Positions 8,182-17,283 of a stretch of DNA of 64,000 nt are shown here, one piece after another. Origin of the DNA: Algibacter luteus. Lineage in GTDB: Bacteria > Bacteroidota > Bacteroidia > Flavobacteriales > Flavobacteriaceae. A program made the translations under genes and the position numbers. Within the stretch, counting starts at the first letter, position 1, and the number at the start of each line of letters is the position of its first letter. The stretch is taken from the NCBI RefSeq assembly GCF_900141715.1, contig NZ_FQYK01000004.1, positions 248,001 through 312,000 of the forward strand, written 5' to 3'. The notes under the pieces were generated by a model. It had not been told where the DNA came from and did not search any database. It saw nothing but the letters and a program-made list of their open reading frames with translations.

Positions 8182-8287
8182 TACGCGTTAGGGATTGAAC
8201 GGTTTGTTTGAGCTCGCCGACGTAGGAGGAAGCGAGTAGTGAAAGCCCGACCCTTGTGGTAACCTGCCTACCGGCAGGCAGGCGCCC
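8182..8287 (+). repeat. Dispersed Bacteroidota intergenic repeat with a nested 20-bp palindrome
   Basis: This stretch between nrtB and nrtC is clearly richer in G+C than its surroundings. It starts GCGTTAGGGATTGAA and runs to GAAAGCCCGACCC...GGTAA. I recall this pattern as an intergenic repeat scattered through Flavobacteriaceae genomes. The palindrome CCTGCCTACCGGCAGGCAGG (8263-8282, one mismatch between halves) sits inside the expected end GGTAA/CGCCC, so a second repeat type has been inserted into the first. There is no open reading frame. Confidence 0.7.
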
Positions 8288-8304
8288 AAATAAAAATTAG
8301 AAAA

Positions 8305-9153
8305 ATGGCATACTTAGAATTAAATAATATTTATAAAACTTACGGACAAGACGAGCATGCAACTGAAGTACTTTCGAATATTAATTTATCGATTGAAGAA
8401 GGTGAATTTGTAGCGATTGTTGGTTTTACCGGAAGCGGAAAAACAACTTTGGTAAATTTAATTAATGGTTTGTTAGAGCCTACAAGTGGCGAGGTTTTGT
8501 TTAAAGGCGAACCAGTACAGGGCACAAGCCATGAACGTGGTGTTATTTTTCAAAATTACTCGTTACTACCGTGGTTAACTGTTGGACAAAACGTATTTAT
8601 GGCCGTTAAGGAAGCCTTTCCGAAGAAAAGTAAAAAGGAGTTAAACGCTATTGTTGCAGAATATGTTGAAATGGTGAGTTTAACACCTGCGATTAACAAG
8701 CGTCCTAAAGAACTTTCGGGAGGGATGCGCCAGCGTGTTGCCGTAGCAAGAGCGTTAGCGATGAAACCCGAAATGATAATAATGGACGAACCTCTTGGTG
8801 CTTTAGATGCCTTAACGAGAGGGAATTTACAAGATGAGATACTCAATATTTGGGGTAAAGAAAAACGAACTGCGCTATTGATTACAAATGATGTTGATGA
8901 AGGGATTTATATGGCAGATCGTATTATTCCATTAAGACCCGGACCAAATGCAACTTTAGGACCTGAGTTTAAGATTGATATTGAAAGGCCTCGTGATAAA
9001 ACCGAAATGAATGATAATGCGAATTTTAAGCAAACTAGAAATGCCATTATTGAATATTTAATGGATATAGGAAATGAGCGAAAGTCGGAATCTTCTGAAG
9101 AGTTTATACTTCCAGATTTGAGTCCGAAAGATTTTGTTAATCAATTTAAATAA
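8305..9153 (+). CDS. nrtC: Nitrate ABC transporter ATPase, NrtC-like (degenerate H-loop)
   Basis: This 282-aa cytoplasmic ATPase has Walker [10 protein letters not shown] (40-48), a canonical signature LSGGM (137-141) and Walker B MIIMDEP (about 157-163). The H-loop position reads [10 protein letters not shown], with Asn195 where His is usual. It lacks the NrtA-like C-terminal fusion domain found in cyanobacterial NrtC, so nrtC and nrtD are distinguished here only by order. It probably forms a heterodimer with the next gene product (9-bp gap). Confidence 0.88.
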   Translation: MAYLELNNIYKTYGQDEHATEVLSNINLSIEEGEFVAIVGFTGSGKTTLVNLINGLLEPTSGEVLFKGEPVQGTSHERGVIFQNYSLLPWLTVGQNVFMAVKEAFPKKSKKELNAIVAEYVEMVSLTPAINKRPKELSGGMRQRVAVARALAMKPEMIIMDEPLGALDALTRGNLQDEILNIWGKEKRTALLITNDVDEGIYMADRIIPLRPGPNATLGPEFKIDIERPRDKTEMNDNANFKQTRNAIIEYLMDIGNERKSESSEEFILPDLSPKDFVNQFK

Positions 9154-9162
9154 TCGAAACAA

Positions 9163-9993
9163 ATGGCAACTATTATAAAAGATAAAACAAATGTAACACT
9201 TACTGAAAATGGATTGTTTCCATCGTCTGAAGTGATGCTAGATTTAAAAAACTTAAAAAAAGTTTATCCAACACCAAAAGGGGATTACGTGGTTCTTGAG
9301 GATTTAAATCTTCAAATTAAAAAAGAAGAATTTGTAACTATAATTGGGCATTCAGGTTGCGGTAAAACTACAATGCTTTCGATGATTGCCGGATTAAATC
9401 CAATTTCTGGAGGAAATATATCGGTTTTAGGCAAACACATTAAAGGTCCTGGACCCGATAGAGGTGTTATTTTTCAAGCGCCTAGTTTAATGCCTTGGAT
9501 GACAGCATTACAAAATGTGCTTTTAGGTGTTAACCAAGTATTTCCTGACGCTACCAAAAAACAACGAAACGATATTGCTAAATATTATTTACAGAAAGTA
9601 GGTTTAGAAGATTCTTTTAATAAACGCGCTTCGGATTTATCGCAAGGGATGCAACAACGTGTTGGTATTGCTAGAGCTTTTGCAATTAAACCCAAAGTTT
9701 TATTGTTAGATGAGCCCTTCGGGATGTTAGATTCTTTGACTCGCGGGGAACTTCAAGATATATTAATTGAAATCTGGAATAAAGAAAAAATTACAGCTGT
9801 AATGATTACACACGATGTTGACGAGGCTATTTTTTTAGCCGATCGCGTGGTGATGATGACAAGCGGACCAAAAGCCAAAATTGGTGATGTTTTAGATATT
9901 GATTTTGAAAGACCACGAACCCGTAAATCAGTTCTTGAGCACGATGATTATTACAAATACAGAAAACATTTAATTGACTTCTTAGAGCATTAA
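9163..9993 (+). CDS. nrtD: Nitrate ABC transporter ATPase, NrtD-like (degenerate signature)
   Basis: This 276-aa ATPase partners the preceding one. It has Walker A GHSGCGKTT (62-70), Walker B VLLLDEP (about 179-185) and an intact H-loop (MITHDVDEA, His217). The signature is LSQGM (159-163) instead of LSGGM. It is the last gene of the nrt operon; no strong terminator is seen in the 130 bp before the porin gene, which has its own predicted promoter. Confidence 0.88.
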   Translation: MATIIKDKTNVTLTENGLFPSSEVMLDLKNLKKVYPTPKGDYVVLEDLNLQIKKEEFVTIIGHSGCGKTTMLSMIAGLNPISGGNISVLGKHIKGPGPDRGVIFQAPSLMPWMTALQNVLLGVNQVFPDATKKQRNDIAKYYLQKVGLEDSFNKRASDLSQGMQQRVGIARAFAIKPKVLLLDEPFGMLDSLTRGELQDILIEIWNKEKITAVMITHDVDEAIFLADRVVMMTSGPKAKIGDVLDIDFERPRTRKSVLEHDDYYKYRKHLIDFLEH

Positions 9994-10017
9994 TTTGGAG
10001 TATGTAGTTTAAGTACT

Positions 10018-10061
10018 ATGAGATATATCATAATCAATAGAGTTTAACCATACTATATTTG
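10018..10061 (+). promoter_or_regulatory. Predicted FNR-dependent promoter of the porin gene
   Basis: The box ATGA-GATATA-TCAT (10018-10031) is centred at 10024.5, exactly 29.5 bp before the first base of TATATTTG (10054-10061). This is the same geometry and same -7 sequence as at nrtA. No -33 TTG is present. Confidence 0.65.
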
Positions 10062-10123
10062 CCAAACTAAAATTTTAATAAATAAAAAAATCAAAAATAA
10101 CTCAAATTTAAAAACAAGTAAAA

Positions 10124-11392
10124 ATGAAAAAACAATATGTATTAATAGGCTTGATGGCATTGATAGTTCAATTTGCACAAGCACAGTTTACTTTAGATGG
10201 TGAATTTAGACCACGAACTGAATACAGAAACGGATTTGGTAGTTTAATTGCAGACGATGCCGATGCTGGATTTGGTATTTCTACAAGAGCACGCTTAAAT
10301 GCTGGCTACAAAACAGAAGCTTACAAATTTTTCTTGAGCATGCAAGATGTAATGGTATGGGGTGAAAACAGACAAATTTTACCTTACGACCAAAACAACT
10401 CTTTTGCTATTTTTCAAGCATGGGCAGAAATTAATTTTGGTTCTGGTTGGTCTACAAAATTAGGACGTCAAATCCTTTCTTATGATGATCAACGTATTTT
10501 AGGTGGTTTAGATTGGGCACAACAAGGGCGTAATCATGATGCTGCTTTAATTAAATATCAAAAGGATAAATTCATTTTTGATTTAGCATTAGCTTTTAAT
10601 CAAGATTACTCAAACCCAACAGGATTTGTTTCAGCTGGAACTGGATATAATACCACTGGTTTCTTTTCATATAAAACCATGCAATATGCTTATTTAAAGC
10701 AGTCTTGGGAAAGTTTTTCAGGAAGCTTATTACTTATGAACAATGGTTTTCAAGAGTTTGATACAAACAGCGACCCTGATGGTGTAAGTAATTTACAAAC
10801 TTTAGGAACCCATTTAAATTATAAAAAAGGAAGTTTTGGTGCGGCACTTAATGCATTTATCCAAACCGGAAAGCGACAAGGTGAAGTAGATGTAAAAGGC
10901 GCTCATCTATTAGGTCTTGAATTAACCTATAAAGCATCTGCTAAAGTTGGATTAGGCGCTGGAGTTGAAATAATTAGTGGTAACGATGGTGGTGCTGGTG
11001 AGACTGGTGCATTCTTCCCATTATATGGTACCAACCATAAGTTTAATGGATTAATGGATTATTTCTATGTAGGTAATCACGCCAACTCCATAGGTTTAGT
11101 AGATATTCATGTTAGCGCTAATTTTAAATTAAGCGAAACGTCTAGCTTAATGGTAAAAGCATTAAACTTTAGCGGAGAGCAAGAACTTACTAGCGGTGAA
11201 AAATCATTAGGAACTGAAATCGATCTTGTGTTCAAGAAACAATTTAAAGGTTACGCTTTAGTTGCTGGATATTCTCAAATGTTTGCGAGCGATGGCATGT
11301 ACGAGTTAAAAGGTATTGCTGAAAACGACGCTGCTAGCGGCCAAAATTGGGCATGGACGATGTTAGTTATAAAACCAAAATTTATAAACTAA
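10124..11392 (+). CDS. Outer-membrane porin, alginate-export (AlgE-like) family
   Basis: This 422-aa protein has a signal peptide (about 20 residues, ending AQA before QFTLDGEFRPRTEY). Alternating aromatic and polar strands are typical of a beta-barrel. The start GEFRPRTEYRNGF and WGENRQ match the alginate-export domain family, whose members include general porins. Its place after nrtABCD, with a matching promoter, suggests that it lets nitrate or nitrite across the outer membrane. Alginate transport is not supported by any neighbour. Confidence 0.75.
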   Translation: MKKQYVLIGLMALIVQFAQAQFTLDGEFRPRTEYRNGFGSLIADDADAGFGISTRARLNAGYKTEAYKFFLSMQDVMVWGENRQILPYDQNNSFAIFQAWAEINFGSGWSTKLGRQILSYDDQRILGGLDWAQQGRNHDAALIKYQKDKFIFDLALAFNQDYSNPTGFVSAGTGYNTTGFFSYKTMQYAYLKQSWESFSGSLLLMNNGFQEFDTNSDPDGVSNLQTLGTHLNYKKGSFGAALNAFIQTGKRQGEVDVKGAHLLGLELTYKASAKVGLGAGVEIISGNDGGAGETGAFFPLYGTNHKFNGLMDYFYVGNHANSIGLVDIHVSANFKLSETSSLMVKALNFSGEQELTSGEKSLGTEIDLVFKKQFKGYALVAGYSQMFASDGMYELKGIAENDAASGQNWAWTMLVIKPKFIN

Positions 11393-11475
11393 ATTAAATA
11401 TTAGTGTTTTTCATCAGTGAATTGGATGTCATATTTATGCTATAATATGAGTTAGTTAAATGTCCAATTCTAAAT

Positions 11476-11505
11476 GAATCCCGCCTAAGGTGGGATTCTT
11501 TTATT
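11476..11505 (+). terminator. Rho-independent terminator of the porin gene
   Basis: The stem AATCCCGCC with GGTGGGATT (one G-U pair) and a TAA loop is followed by CTTTTATTTT, about 85 bp after the porin stop. Confidence 0.75.
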
Positions 11506-11590
11506 TTAAAGCGTTTTTACAATGAAGCTATTTCAATTTGATTATTCAATTTCAAATACATTTCTTACATTTAAGCAGTAAACAAAAAGT

Positions 11591-13126
11591 ATGCTTAAAA
11601 AAGTTTTTGGAAGTGCCGTTTTTGGTGTCGAAGCCACTACGGTTACCGTTGAAGTGAACACAGACAAAGGTGTAGGATATCATTTAGTTGGATTACCAGA
11701 TAACGCCATAAAAGAGAGTAATTTTAGAATTGCAGCCGCACTTCAGAATAATGGCTACCGAATTCCAGGTAAAAAGATTATTATAAATATGTCGCCAGCA
11801 GATTTACGAAAAGAAGGGTCTGCATACGATTTAACTTTAGCTATAGGAATTTTGGCTTCTTCAGATCAAATTAAAGCGGAAGATTTAGAAAAATATTTAA
11901 TTATGGGCGAACTTTCTTTGGATGGAAGTTTGCAGCCCATAAAAGGCGCGTTACCCATAGCAGTTAAAGCAAGAGAAGAAGGATATAAAGGGTTTATATT
12001 ACCTAGTCAGAATGCAAAAGAAGCGGCTATTGTAAATGATTTAGAAGTTTATGGAGTCGATAATATTAGACAGGTCATTGATTATTTTGATAAAGGAGAA
12101 GTGCTAGAACAAACCATCATAGATACCCGTAAAGAATTCGAGAAAAATTTAAATTATCCTGAGTTTGATTTTAGTGATGTAAAAGGGCAAGAAGGCATTA
12201 AACGATGCATGGAAATAGCAGCAGCAGGAGGGCATAACATTATTTTAATCGGACCTCCAGGAGCAGGAAAAACCATGTTAGCAAAACGATTGCCTAGTAT
12301 TCTGCCGCCTATGACGCTGCATGAAGCTCTTGAGACTACAAAAATACATTCGGTTGTTGGGCGAGTTAAAGACACTGGACTTATAGCACAACGTCCTTTT
12401 AGAAGTCCGCATCATACCATTTCAAATGTGGCACTTGTTGGTGGCGGAAGTTATCCACAGCCAGGTGAGATATCTTTATCGCATAATGGTGTTTTATTTT
12501 TAGATGAATTGCCAGAATTTAAGCGAGAAGTTTTAGAAGTTATGCGTCAACCGCTCGAAGATCGAGAAGTCACCATTTCGCGGGCAAAATTCACAGTAAC
12601 TTACCCGTCGTCATTTATGTTAGTAGCGAGTATGAATCCTAGTCCGGGAGGTTATTTTAACGATCCTGATGCTCCAGTAACTTCTAGTCCTGCTGAAATG
12701 CAACGTTATTTAAGTAAAATTTCTGGTCCGTTGCTGGATAGAATAGATATTCATATTGAAGTGACACCTGTACCTTTTGATAAATTGAGTGACGATAGAA
12801 AGGGTGAAACATCTGTAGAAATAAGAAAACGTGTTACTAAAGCAAGAGAAATTCAGACCAAACGATTCGAAGAATCTGAAACCGTGCACTATAATGCCCA
12901 AATGAATACCAAACAAATAAGAAAACACTGTGTTTTAGATGAAGGCTCGAAAGCACTTTTAAAAACCGCCATGGAACGCTTGAATTTATCAGCACGAGCT
13001 TATGATAGAATTTTGAAAGTTTCCAGAACTATAGCCGATTTAGAAGGTGCAGAAGCAGTAAATGGTTCACATATTAGTGAGGCTATTCAATATCGAAGTT
13101 TAGATAGAGAAGGGTGGTTGGGATAA
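11591..13126 (+). CDS. comM: YifB/ComM-family Mg-chelatase-like AAA+ ATPase
   Basis: This 511-aa protein has an N-terminal Lon-protease-like (ChlI) domain, then an AAA+ core with Walker A GPPGAGKTMLAKRL at about residue 221, Walker B VLFLDELPEF, and the C-terminal Mg-chelatase subunit domain (RAYDRILKVSRTIADLEG). Characterised ComM promotes branch migration during natural transformation; the role in this organism is inferred. Length and domain order are normal for the family. Confidence 0.9.
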   Translation: MLKKVFGSAVFGVEATTVTVEVNTDKGVGYHLVGLPDNAIKESNFRIAAALQNNGYRIPGKKIIINMSPADLRKEGSAYDLTLAIGILASSDQIKAEDLEKYLIMGELSLDGSLQPIKGALPIAVKAREEGYKGFILPSQNAKEAAIVNDLEVYGVDNIRQVIDYFDKGEVLEQTIIDTRKEFEKNLNYPEFDFSDVKGQEGIKRCMEIAAAGGHNIILIGPPGAGKTMLAKRLPSILPPMTLHEALETTKIHSVVGRVKDTGLIAQRPFRSPHHTISNVALVGGGSYPQPGEISLSHNGVLFLDELPEFKREVLEVMRQPLEDREVTISRAKFTVTYPSSFMLVASMNPSPGGYFNDPDAPVTSSPAEMQRYLSKISGPLLDRIDIHIEVTPVPFDKLSDDRKGETSVEIRKRVTKAREIQTKRFEESETVHYNAQMNTKQIRKHCVLDEGSKALLKTAMERLNLSARAYDRILKVSRTIADLEGAEAVNGSHISEAIQYRSLDREGWLG

Positions 13127-13134
13127 AATGGAAC

Positions 13135-14259
13135 ATGATGAATAGGATTTTATTTTTGATAATTTTAGTTCTAGTTTTTGGTTGTAATAAGGTGAAAACT
13201 GAGAAGCATACCAATGATTTTAAAGATGTAAAAGAAATAATAAAATCTCCTATTCTAAATTTTGAGCAAGCCAATAAGTTAGCAGAATTGCCCCTAAACT
13301 GCATTAATATAGAATATCCTAATCGTTTATCGCAAACTTTAGGAAGTGATAAAGATTTAAAATCACCAATAGAATTACATCCAGCGTTTTATGGTTGTTT
13401 CGATTGGCATTCTGCCGTTCATGGTCATTGGAGTTTGGTAAGTCTATTAAAAACATATCCTAATCTTGATAAAGCCGATACTATTAAAAATCAACTTCTT
13501 CAAAATTTATCTAAAGAAAAAATTGATGCTGAAGTCGCTTATTTTGAAGGGAAACACAATAAAACTTTTGAGCGTACTTATGGTTGGGCTTGGTTGTTAA
13601 AATTAGCTGAAGAATTACACACATGGGATGACGAAATGGCGAGACAATTAGAACTGAATCTTCAACCGTTAACCAATTTAATTGTTCAAAAGTATATCGA
13701 TTTTTTACCAAAATTAAACTATCCATTGCGAGTTGGCACACATAATAATACAGCATTTGGACTCTCTTTTGCTTACGATTACGCTGAAACTGTAAATCAT
13801 GAAGTACTCAAGAATGCCATTAAGAATCGTGCTTCTTATTTCTATATGAATGATAAAAATTGCCCCATATCATGGGAACCTAGTGGAACCGATTTTTTAT
13901 CACCTTGTTTGGAAGAAGCTGCTTTAATGAAACGCTTATTATCAGTTGATGACTATAAAGATTGGCTTAATGATTTTCTGCCGCAATTAAAGGACAAAAA
14001 ATTTACTTTAGAAGTTGGTATAGTATCCGATAGGACAGACGGACATTTAGTACACTTAGATGGGGTTAATTTCTCTCGCGCATGGAATTTAAATAAAATA
14101 GCGGAAGGATTACCAGAATATAAACACTTACAAAATTTAGCAAACCAACATATTAATTATTCATTGCCAAGTATATTTGACGATGATTATATGGGAGGAC
14201 ATTGGTTAGGAAGTTTTGCTATTTACGCATTGAACTCTTCATCAAATTCGTTAAATTAG
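13135..14259 (+). CDS. DUF2891-family lipoprotein
   Basis: An upstream in-frame GTG (13114) overlaps comM. The ATGs at 13135 and 13138 fit better because they lead straight into a lipoprotein signal (ILVLVFGC). The protein is about 374 aa. Conserved-looking parts include HPAFYGCFDWHSAVHGHW and ERTYGWAWLLKLAEEL, which I recognise as DUF2891. The fold suggests an alpha/alpha toroid, but activity is unknown. It ends 4 bp before pxpA, so it is probably co-expressed with 5-oxoproline hydrolysis and may act on a related substrate in the envelope. Confidence 0.75.
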   Translation: MMNRILFLIILVLVFGCNKVKTEKHTNDFKDVKEIIKSPILNFEQANKLAELPLNCINIEYPNRLSQTLGSDKDLKSPIELHPAFYGCFDWHSAVHGHWSLVSLLKTYPNLDKADTIKNQLLQNLSKEKIDAEVAYFEGKHNKTFERTYGWAWLLKLAEELHTWDDEMARQLELNLQPLTNLIVQKYIDFLPKLNYPLRVGTHNNTAFGLSFAYDYAETVNHEVLKNAIKNRASYFYMNDKNCPISWEPSGTDFLSPCLEEAALMKRLLSVDDYKDWLNDFLPQLKDKKFTLEVGIVSDRTDGHLVHLDGVNFSRAWNLNKIAEGLPEYKHLQNLANQHINYSLPSIFDDDYMGGHWLGSFAIYALNSSSNSLN

Positions 14260-14263
14260 AAAG

Positions 14264-15004
14264 GTGAAAAATCTTGTTTTAGATATTAATGCTGATATAG
14301 GTGAAGGTATAGGAAATGAACATTTAATTATGCCTTATATCTCGTCTTGTAATATTGCTTGTGGTGGACATGCAGGCGATGAAGCCACGATGAAAGAAGT
14401 GGTTCAATTAGCAAAAAAGCATCAAGTGAAAATTGGTGCACATCCTTCATTTCCTGATAAGGTTAATTTTGGTAGAAAAGTAATGAATATGCCATGTGTA
14501 ACTTTATACGCTTCCATAAAAACTCAAATAAAAAGCTTATTGGCTATATTAAATGAAGCCCATTTACCACTGCATCATGTAAAGCTGCATGGTGCTTTAT
14601 ATAATCAAGCTGCGATTGACAATAAAACGGCTAACACGGTGATAGAAGTTATGAAAAGTTTAATGCTTCCTGCTAAACTTTATGTGCCATATAATTCGGT
14701 AATTGCTAAATTAGCCATTGAGCAAGATATTCCTATAATGTACGAAGCGTTTGCAGATAGAAACTATAACGATGATTTAACCTTAGTTTCCAGAAATGAG
14801 CCAAATGCTTTAATTGAAGATTCCGATAAAATGTTTAATCATGTATTCGAAATGTTTTCAACTAAAAAAGTAAAAACAGTAACAGGTAATTATAAAACAA
14901 TAAAAGCAGAAACATTTTGTGTTCATGGAGACCATCCTAATGCGCCAAAGTTGATTAAAAATTTAAGTGTACGATTAGCAGAAAAAGGCATAAAAGTTCG
15001 ATAA
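14264..15004 (+). CDS. pxpA: 5-oxoprolinase subunit A (LamB/YcsF family)
   Basis: The protein is 246 aa and starts with GTG. PxpA acts with PxpB and PxpC in ATP-dependent opening of 5-oxoproline to glutamate. Family signatures visible are DINADIGEG, SCNIACGGHAGD, GAHPSFPD and VKLHGALYNQA. It is first in pxpA-B-C, 3 bp before pxpB. Confidence 0.93.
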   Translation: MKNLVLDINADIGEGIGNEHLIMPYISSCNIACGGHAGDEATMKEVVQLAKKHQVKIGAHPSFPDKVNFGRKVMNMPCVTLYASIKTQIKSLLAILNEAHLPLHHVKLHGALYNQAAIDNKTANTVIEVMKSLMLPAKLYVPYNSVIAKLAIEQDIPIMYEAFADRNYNDDLTLVSRNEPNALIEDSDKMFNHVFEMFSTKKVKTVTGNYKTIKAETFCVHGDHPNAPKLIKNLSVRLAEKGIKVR

Positions 15005-15007
15005 TTT

Positions 15008-15742
15008 ATGGCTTTTAAACTTTCATATAAACCTTATGGTGAACAAGCTATATTAATTGAATGGCCCAATAAAATTCAAGATCATATGCTTTATGATGTG
15101 CTTGAGTTTAAAACAAGAATTGAATCTGGACTATCAGAAAGAGTAAAAGAGTCGCGATCTGCATATCAATCGCTTTTAATAGTTTACGAGGGAAAGGTTA
15201 ACGATTTTGATACTGAAGTTGAATTATTAAAATCGATATATCAAACTTTAAATTCTTCGCAAAAAAAGAAACAATCGCGTTTATGGAAAATCCCGGTGTG
15301 TTATAGTTCTGAATTCGCTATTGATATTGAAAATTTAGCGGGTTCAATACGTATTCCAGCAAGCGAAATAATCAAACTACATACAGAACCCATCTATACT
15401 GTTTGTTTTATTGGGTTTTTACCCGGATTTCTTTATTTAAGTGGATTAAATGAAATTTTAAATACACCCAGAAAGGCAGCTCCTCGTTTAAAAGTAGAAA
15501 AAGGAGCAGTAGCCATAGGAGGGAACCAAACTGGTATTTATCCTCAAGAAAGTCCTGGAGGTTGGCATGTTATTGGGAACTCGCCTATTGAATTTTTTAA
15601 CGCCGAAAAAACACCACCATGTTTTGCAAAAGCAGGAGACCAATTGAAATTTTACGAAGTTGATGTGAATCGCCATCAGCAAATAACACAAGAAATAACA
15701 AACCAAACGTATAGTCTAGAAAGCGAATTAGTAAATGATTAA
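15008..15742 (+). CDS. pxpB: 5-oxoprolinase subunit B (KipI family)
   Basis: This 244-aa protein has the KipI/carboxyltransferase subdomain signature ending in FIGFLPGFLYLSGL, then TPRKAAPRLKVEKGAVAIGGNQTGIYPQ-type sequence and GGWHVIGNSP. It is part of the PxpABC enzyme. Its end overlaps pxpC by 8 bp. Confidence 0.93.
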   Translation: MAFKLSYKPYGEQAILIEWPNKIQDHMLYDVLEFKTRIESGLSERVKESRSAYQSLLIVYEGKVNDFDTEVELLKSIYQTLNSSQKKKQSRLWKIPVCYSSEFAIDIENLAGSIRIPASEIIKLHTEPIYTVCFIGFLPGFLYLSGLNEILNTPRKAAPRLKVEKGAVAIGGNQTGIYPQESPGGWHVIGNSPIEFFNAEKTPPCFAKAGDQLKFYEVDVNRHQQITQEITNQTYSLESELVND

Positions 15743-16589
15743 AGTATTACAGGCAGGACTTTATTCCACAATTCAAGATTTAGGTCGACTAGGCTCACAG
15801 GAGTATGGTGTGCCTTATTCAGGTGTTATGGATAGGCAAGCAGCCGTATATGCTAATTCGCTGTTAGGTAATGACGTCAACAACGCTGTTTTAGAAATGA
15901 GTATTACAGGGGCAACATTGAAGTTTGAATGCGATACTTTAATCTGTATTTCAGGAGTAAATATGAATCCTATGCTAAATGATGTTACCATTCGAAATAA
16001 TAAAGTTTTTAAAGTTTCAAAAAGTCATGTTTTATCGTTTGGGAAATTAGAAAGTGGCTATCGCAGTTATTTGGCAGTTTTAGGCGGATTTAAAACTGAA
16101 AAGATCTTAAATAGTAGAAGTATGTACCCAAATATCACAAAAGAGTCAAGAATTAAAAAGGGAGATGTTTTGCCAATAAATTCTTTAACTTCAAATTATA
16201 ACATGCCGTATTCCAACCTTAGAATAGATTCTACTTACATTAATGAATCGACTTTAAATGTCTTCAAAGGGCCTGAGTTTGAAAAGCTATCAAACCATCA
16301 GCAAGAACAACTTTTAAACTCAAATTTTACCATTTCTAAAAATAATAATAGAATGGCTTATCAATTAGTAGAGTCTTTAGAAAATAATTTAAATGGTATA
16401 ATTACTTCGGCTGTTTTACCAGGAACCGTTCAATTAACACCAGCTGGCAATTTAATTATTTTAATGCGCGATTGTCAAATAACAGGTGGTTATCCTAGAG
16501 TCTTGCAATTGGCAGAGTCTTCAATGAATAGTTTAGCACAAAAAGTAGTAGGACGAAGTATAAATTTCAAGCTAATCAGCGAGTTCTAA
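15735..16589 (+). CDS. pxpC: 5-oxoprolinase subunit C (KipA / biotin-dependent carboxyltransferase family)
   Basis: This 284-aa protein begins [29 protein letters not shown], a pattern typical of PxpC/KipA. It completes the 5-oxoprolinase complex. The last 18 bp overlap the convergent end of deoD on the other strand, so the two transcripts may interfere with each other. Confidence 0.92.
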   Translation: MIKVLQAGLYSTIQDLGRLGSQEYGVPYSGVMDRQAAVYANSLLGNDVNNAVLEMSITGATLKFECDTLICISGVNMNPMLNDVTIRNNKVFKVSKSHVLSFGKLESGYRSYLAVLGGFKTEKILNSRSMYPNITKESRIKKGDVLPINSLTSNYNMPYSNLRIDSTYINESTLNVFKGPEFEKLSNHQQEQLLNSNFTISKNNNRMAYQLVESLENNLNGIITSAVLPGTVQLTPAGNLIILMRDCQITGGYPRVLQLAESSMNSLAQKVVGRSINFKLISEF

Positions 16590-17273
16590 AGCTATTTCTA
16601 TCATATCTTTAAAAGTGGTTTCTCGATCGCTCGCCGATGTTCTTTCACCCGTAACCAAAGAATCAGAAATGGTTAAAACCGATAGTGCCCGTACGTTATG
16701 CTTAGCAGCAATTGTGTATAATCCAGCCGTTTCCATTTCAACACAAAGCACACCAAATTTGGACCATTTTTTATAAGATTCGAAATCGTCGGCATAAAAT
16801 TCATCAGAAGTAAAAACATTACCTGCTTTCAATGGAATATTTTTCATTTTGGCAGTTTCAACGGCTTTTTGAAATAACTCAAAATCTGCTGTTGGCGCAT
16901 AATCTGCACCACCAAAGCGTTGTTCGTTAAGGCCTGAATTTGATGATGCCGCCATAGCTAAAACAATATCCCTTATTTTAACGTGTTTTTGATAAGATCC
17001 CGAACTGCCAACTCTAATTAGGTTTTTTACACCATATTCGGTTATTAACTCGTGGGCATAAATAGAAATAGAAGGTACACCCATACCTGTACCCATAACA
17101 GAAATAGGTTTTCCGTTGTAATTACCAGTAAAACCTAACATGCCTCGTACTTTATTGAAACAAAAAGGATTATCTAAAAATGTTTCTGCAATCCATTGCG
17201 CTCTTAAGGGATCGCCAGGTAGTAAAATGGTTTCTGCTATTTCTCCTTTTTTAGCTTCAATATGAATACTCAT
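16572..17273 (-). CDS. deoD: Purine-nucleoside phosphorylase, DeoD type
   Basis: 233 aa from the ATG at 17273 ([15 protein letters not shown]); the longer frame adds 12 unlikely residues. The enzyme phosphorolyses purine nucleosides in the cytoplasm. Visible signatures are [14 protein letters not shown], the GxGMGxPS motif ([16 protein letters not shown]), RVGSSGSY and VEMETAGLY. It lies 10 bp after deoC, forming a nucleoside-salvage operon, and is convergent with pxpC. Confidence 0.95.
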   Translation of the reverse strand: MSIHIEAKKGEIAETILLPGDPLRAQWIAETFLDNPFCFNKVRGMLGFTGNYNGKPISVMGTGMGVPSISIYAHELITEYGVKNLIRVGSSGSYQKHVKIRDIVLAMAASSNSGLNEQRFGGADYAPTADFELFQKAVETAKMKNIPLKAGNVFTSDEFYADDFESYKKWSKFGVLCVEMETAGLYTIAAKHNVRALSVLTISDSLVTGERTSASDRETTFKDMIEIALELAD

Positions 17274-17283
17274 AATTATAAAA

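Noticed and set aside
10124-11392. Alginate exporter
   Set aside because: The domain name covers many porins. No alginate synthesis gene is nearby, while nitrate genes and a shared promoter type are.
13114-13134. GTG start for the DUF2891 gene
   Set aside because: It overlaps comM and puts extra residues before a clean lipoprotein signal that begins at the ATG 13135/13138.
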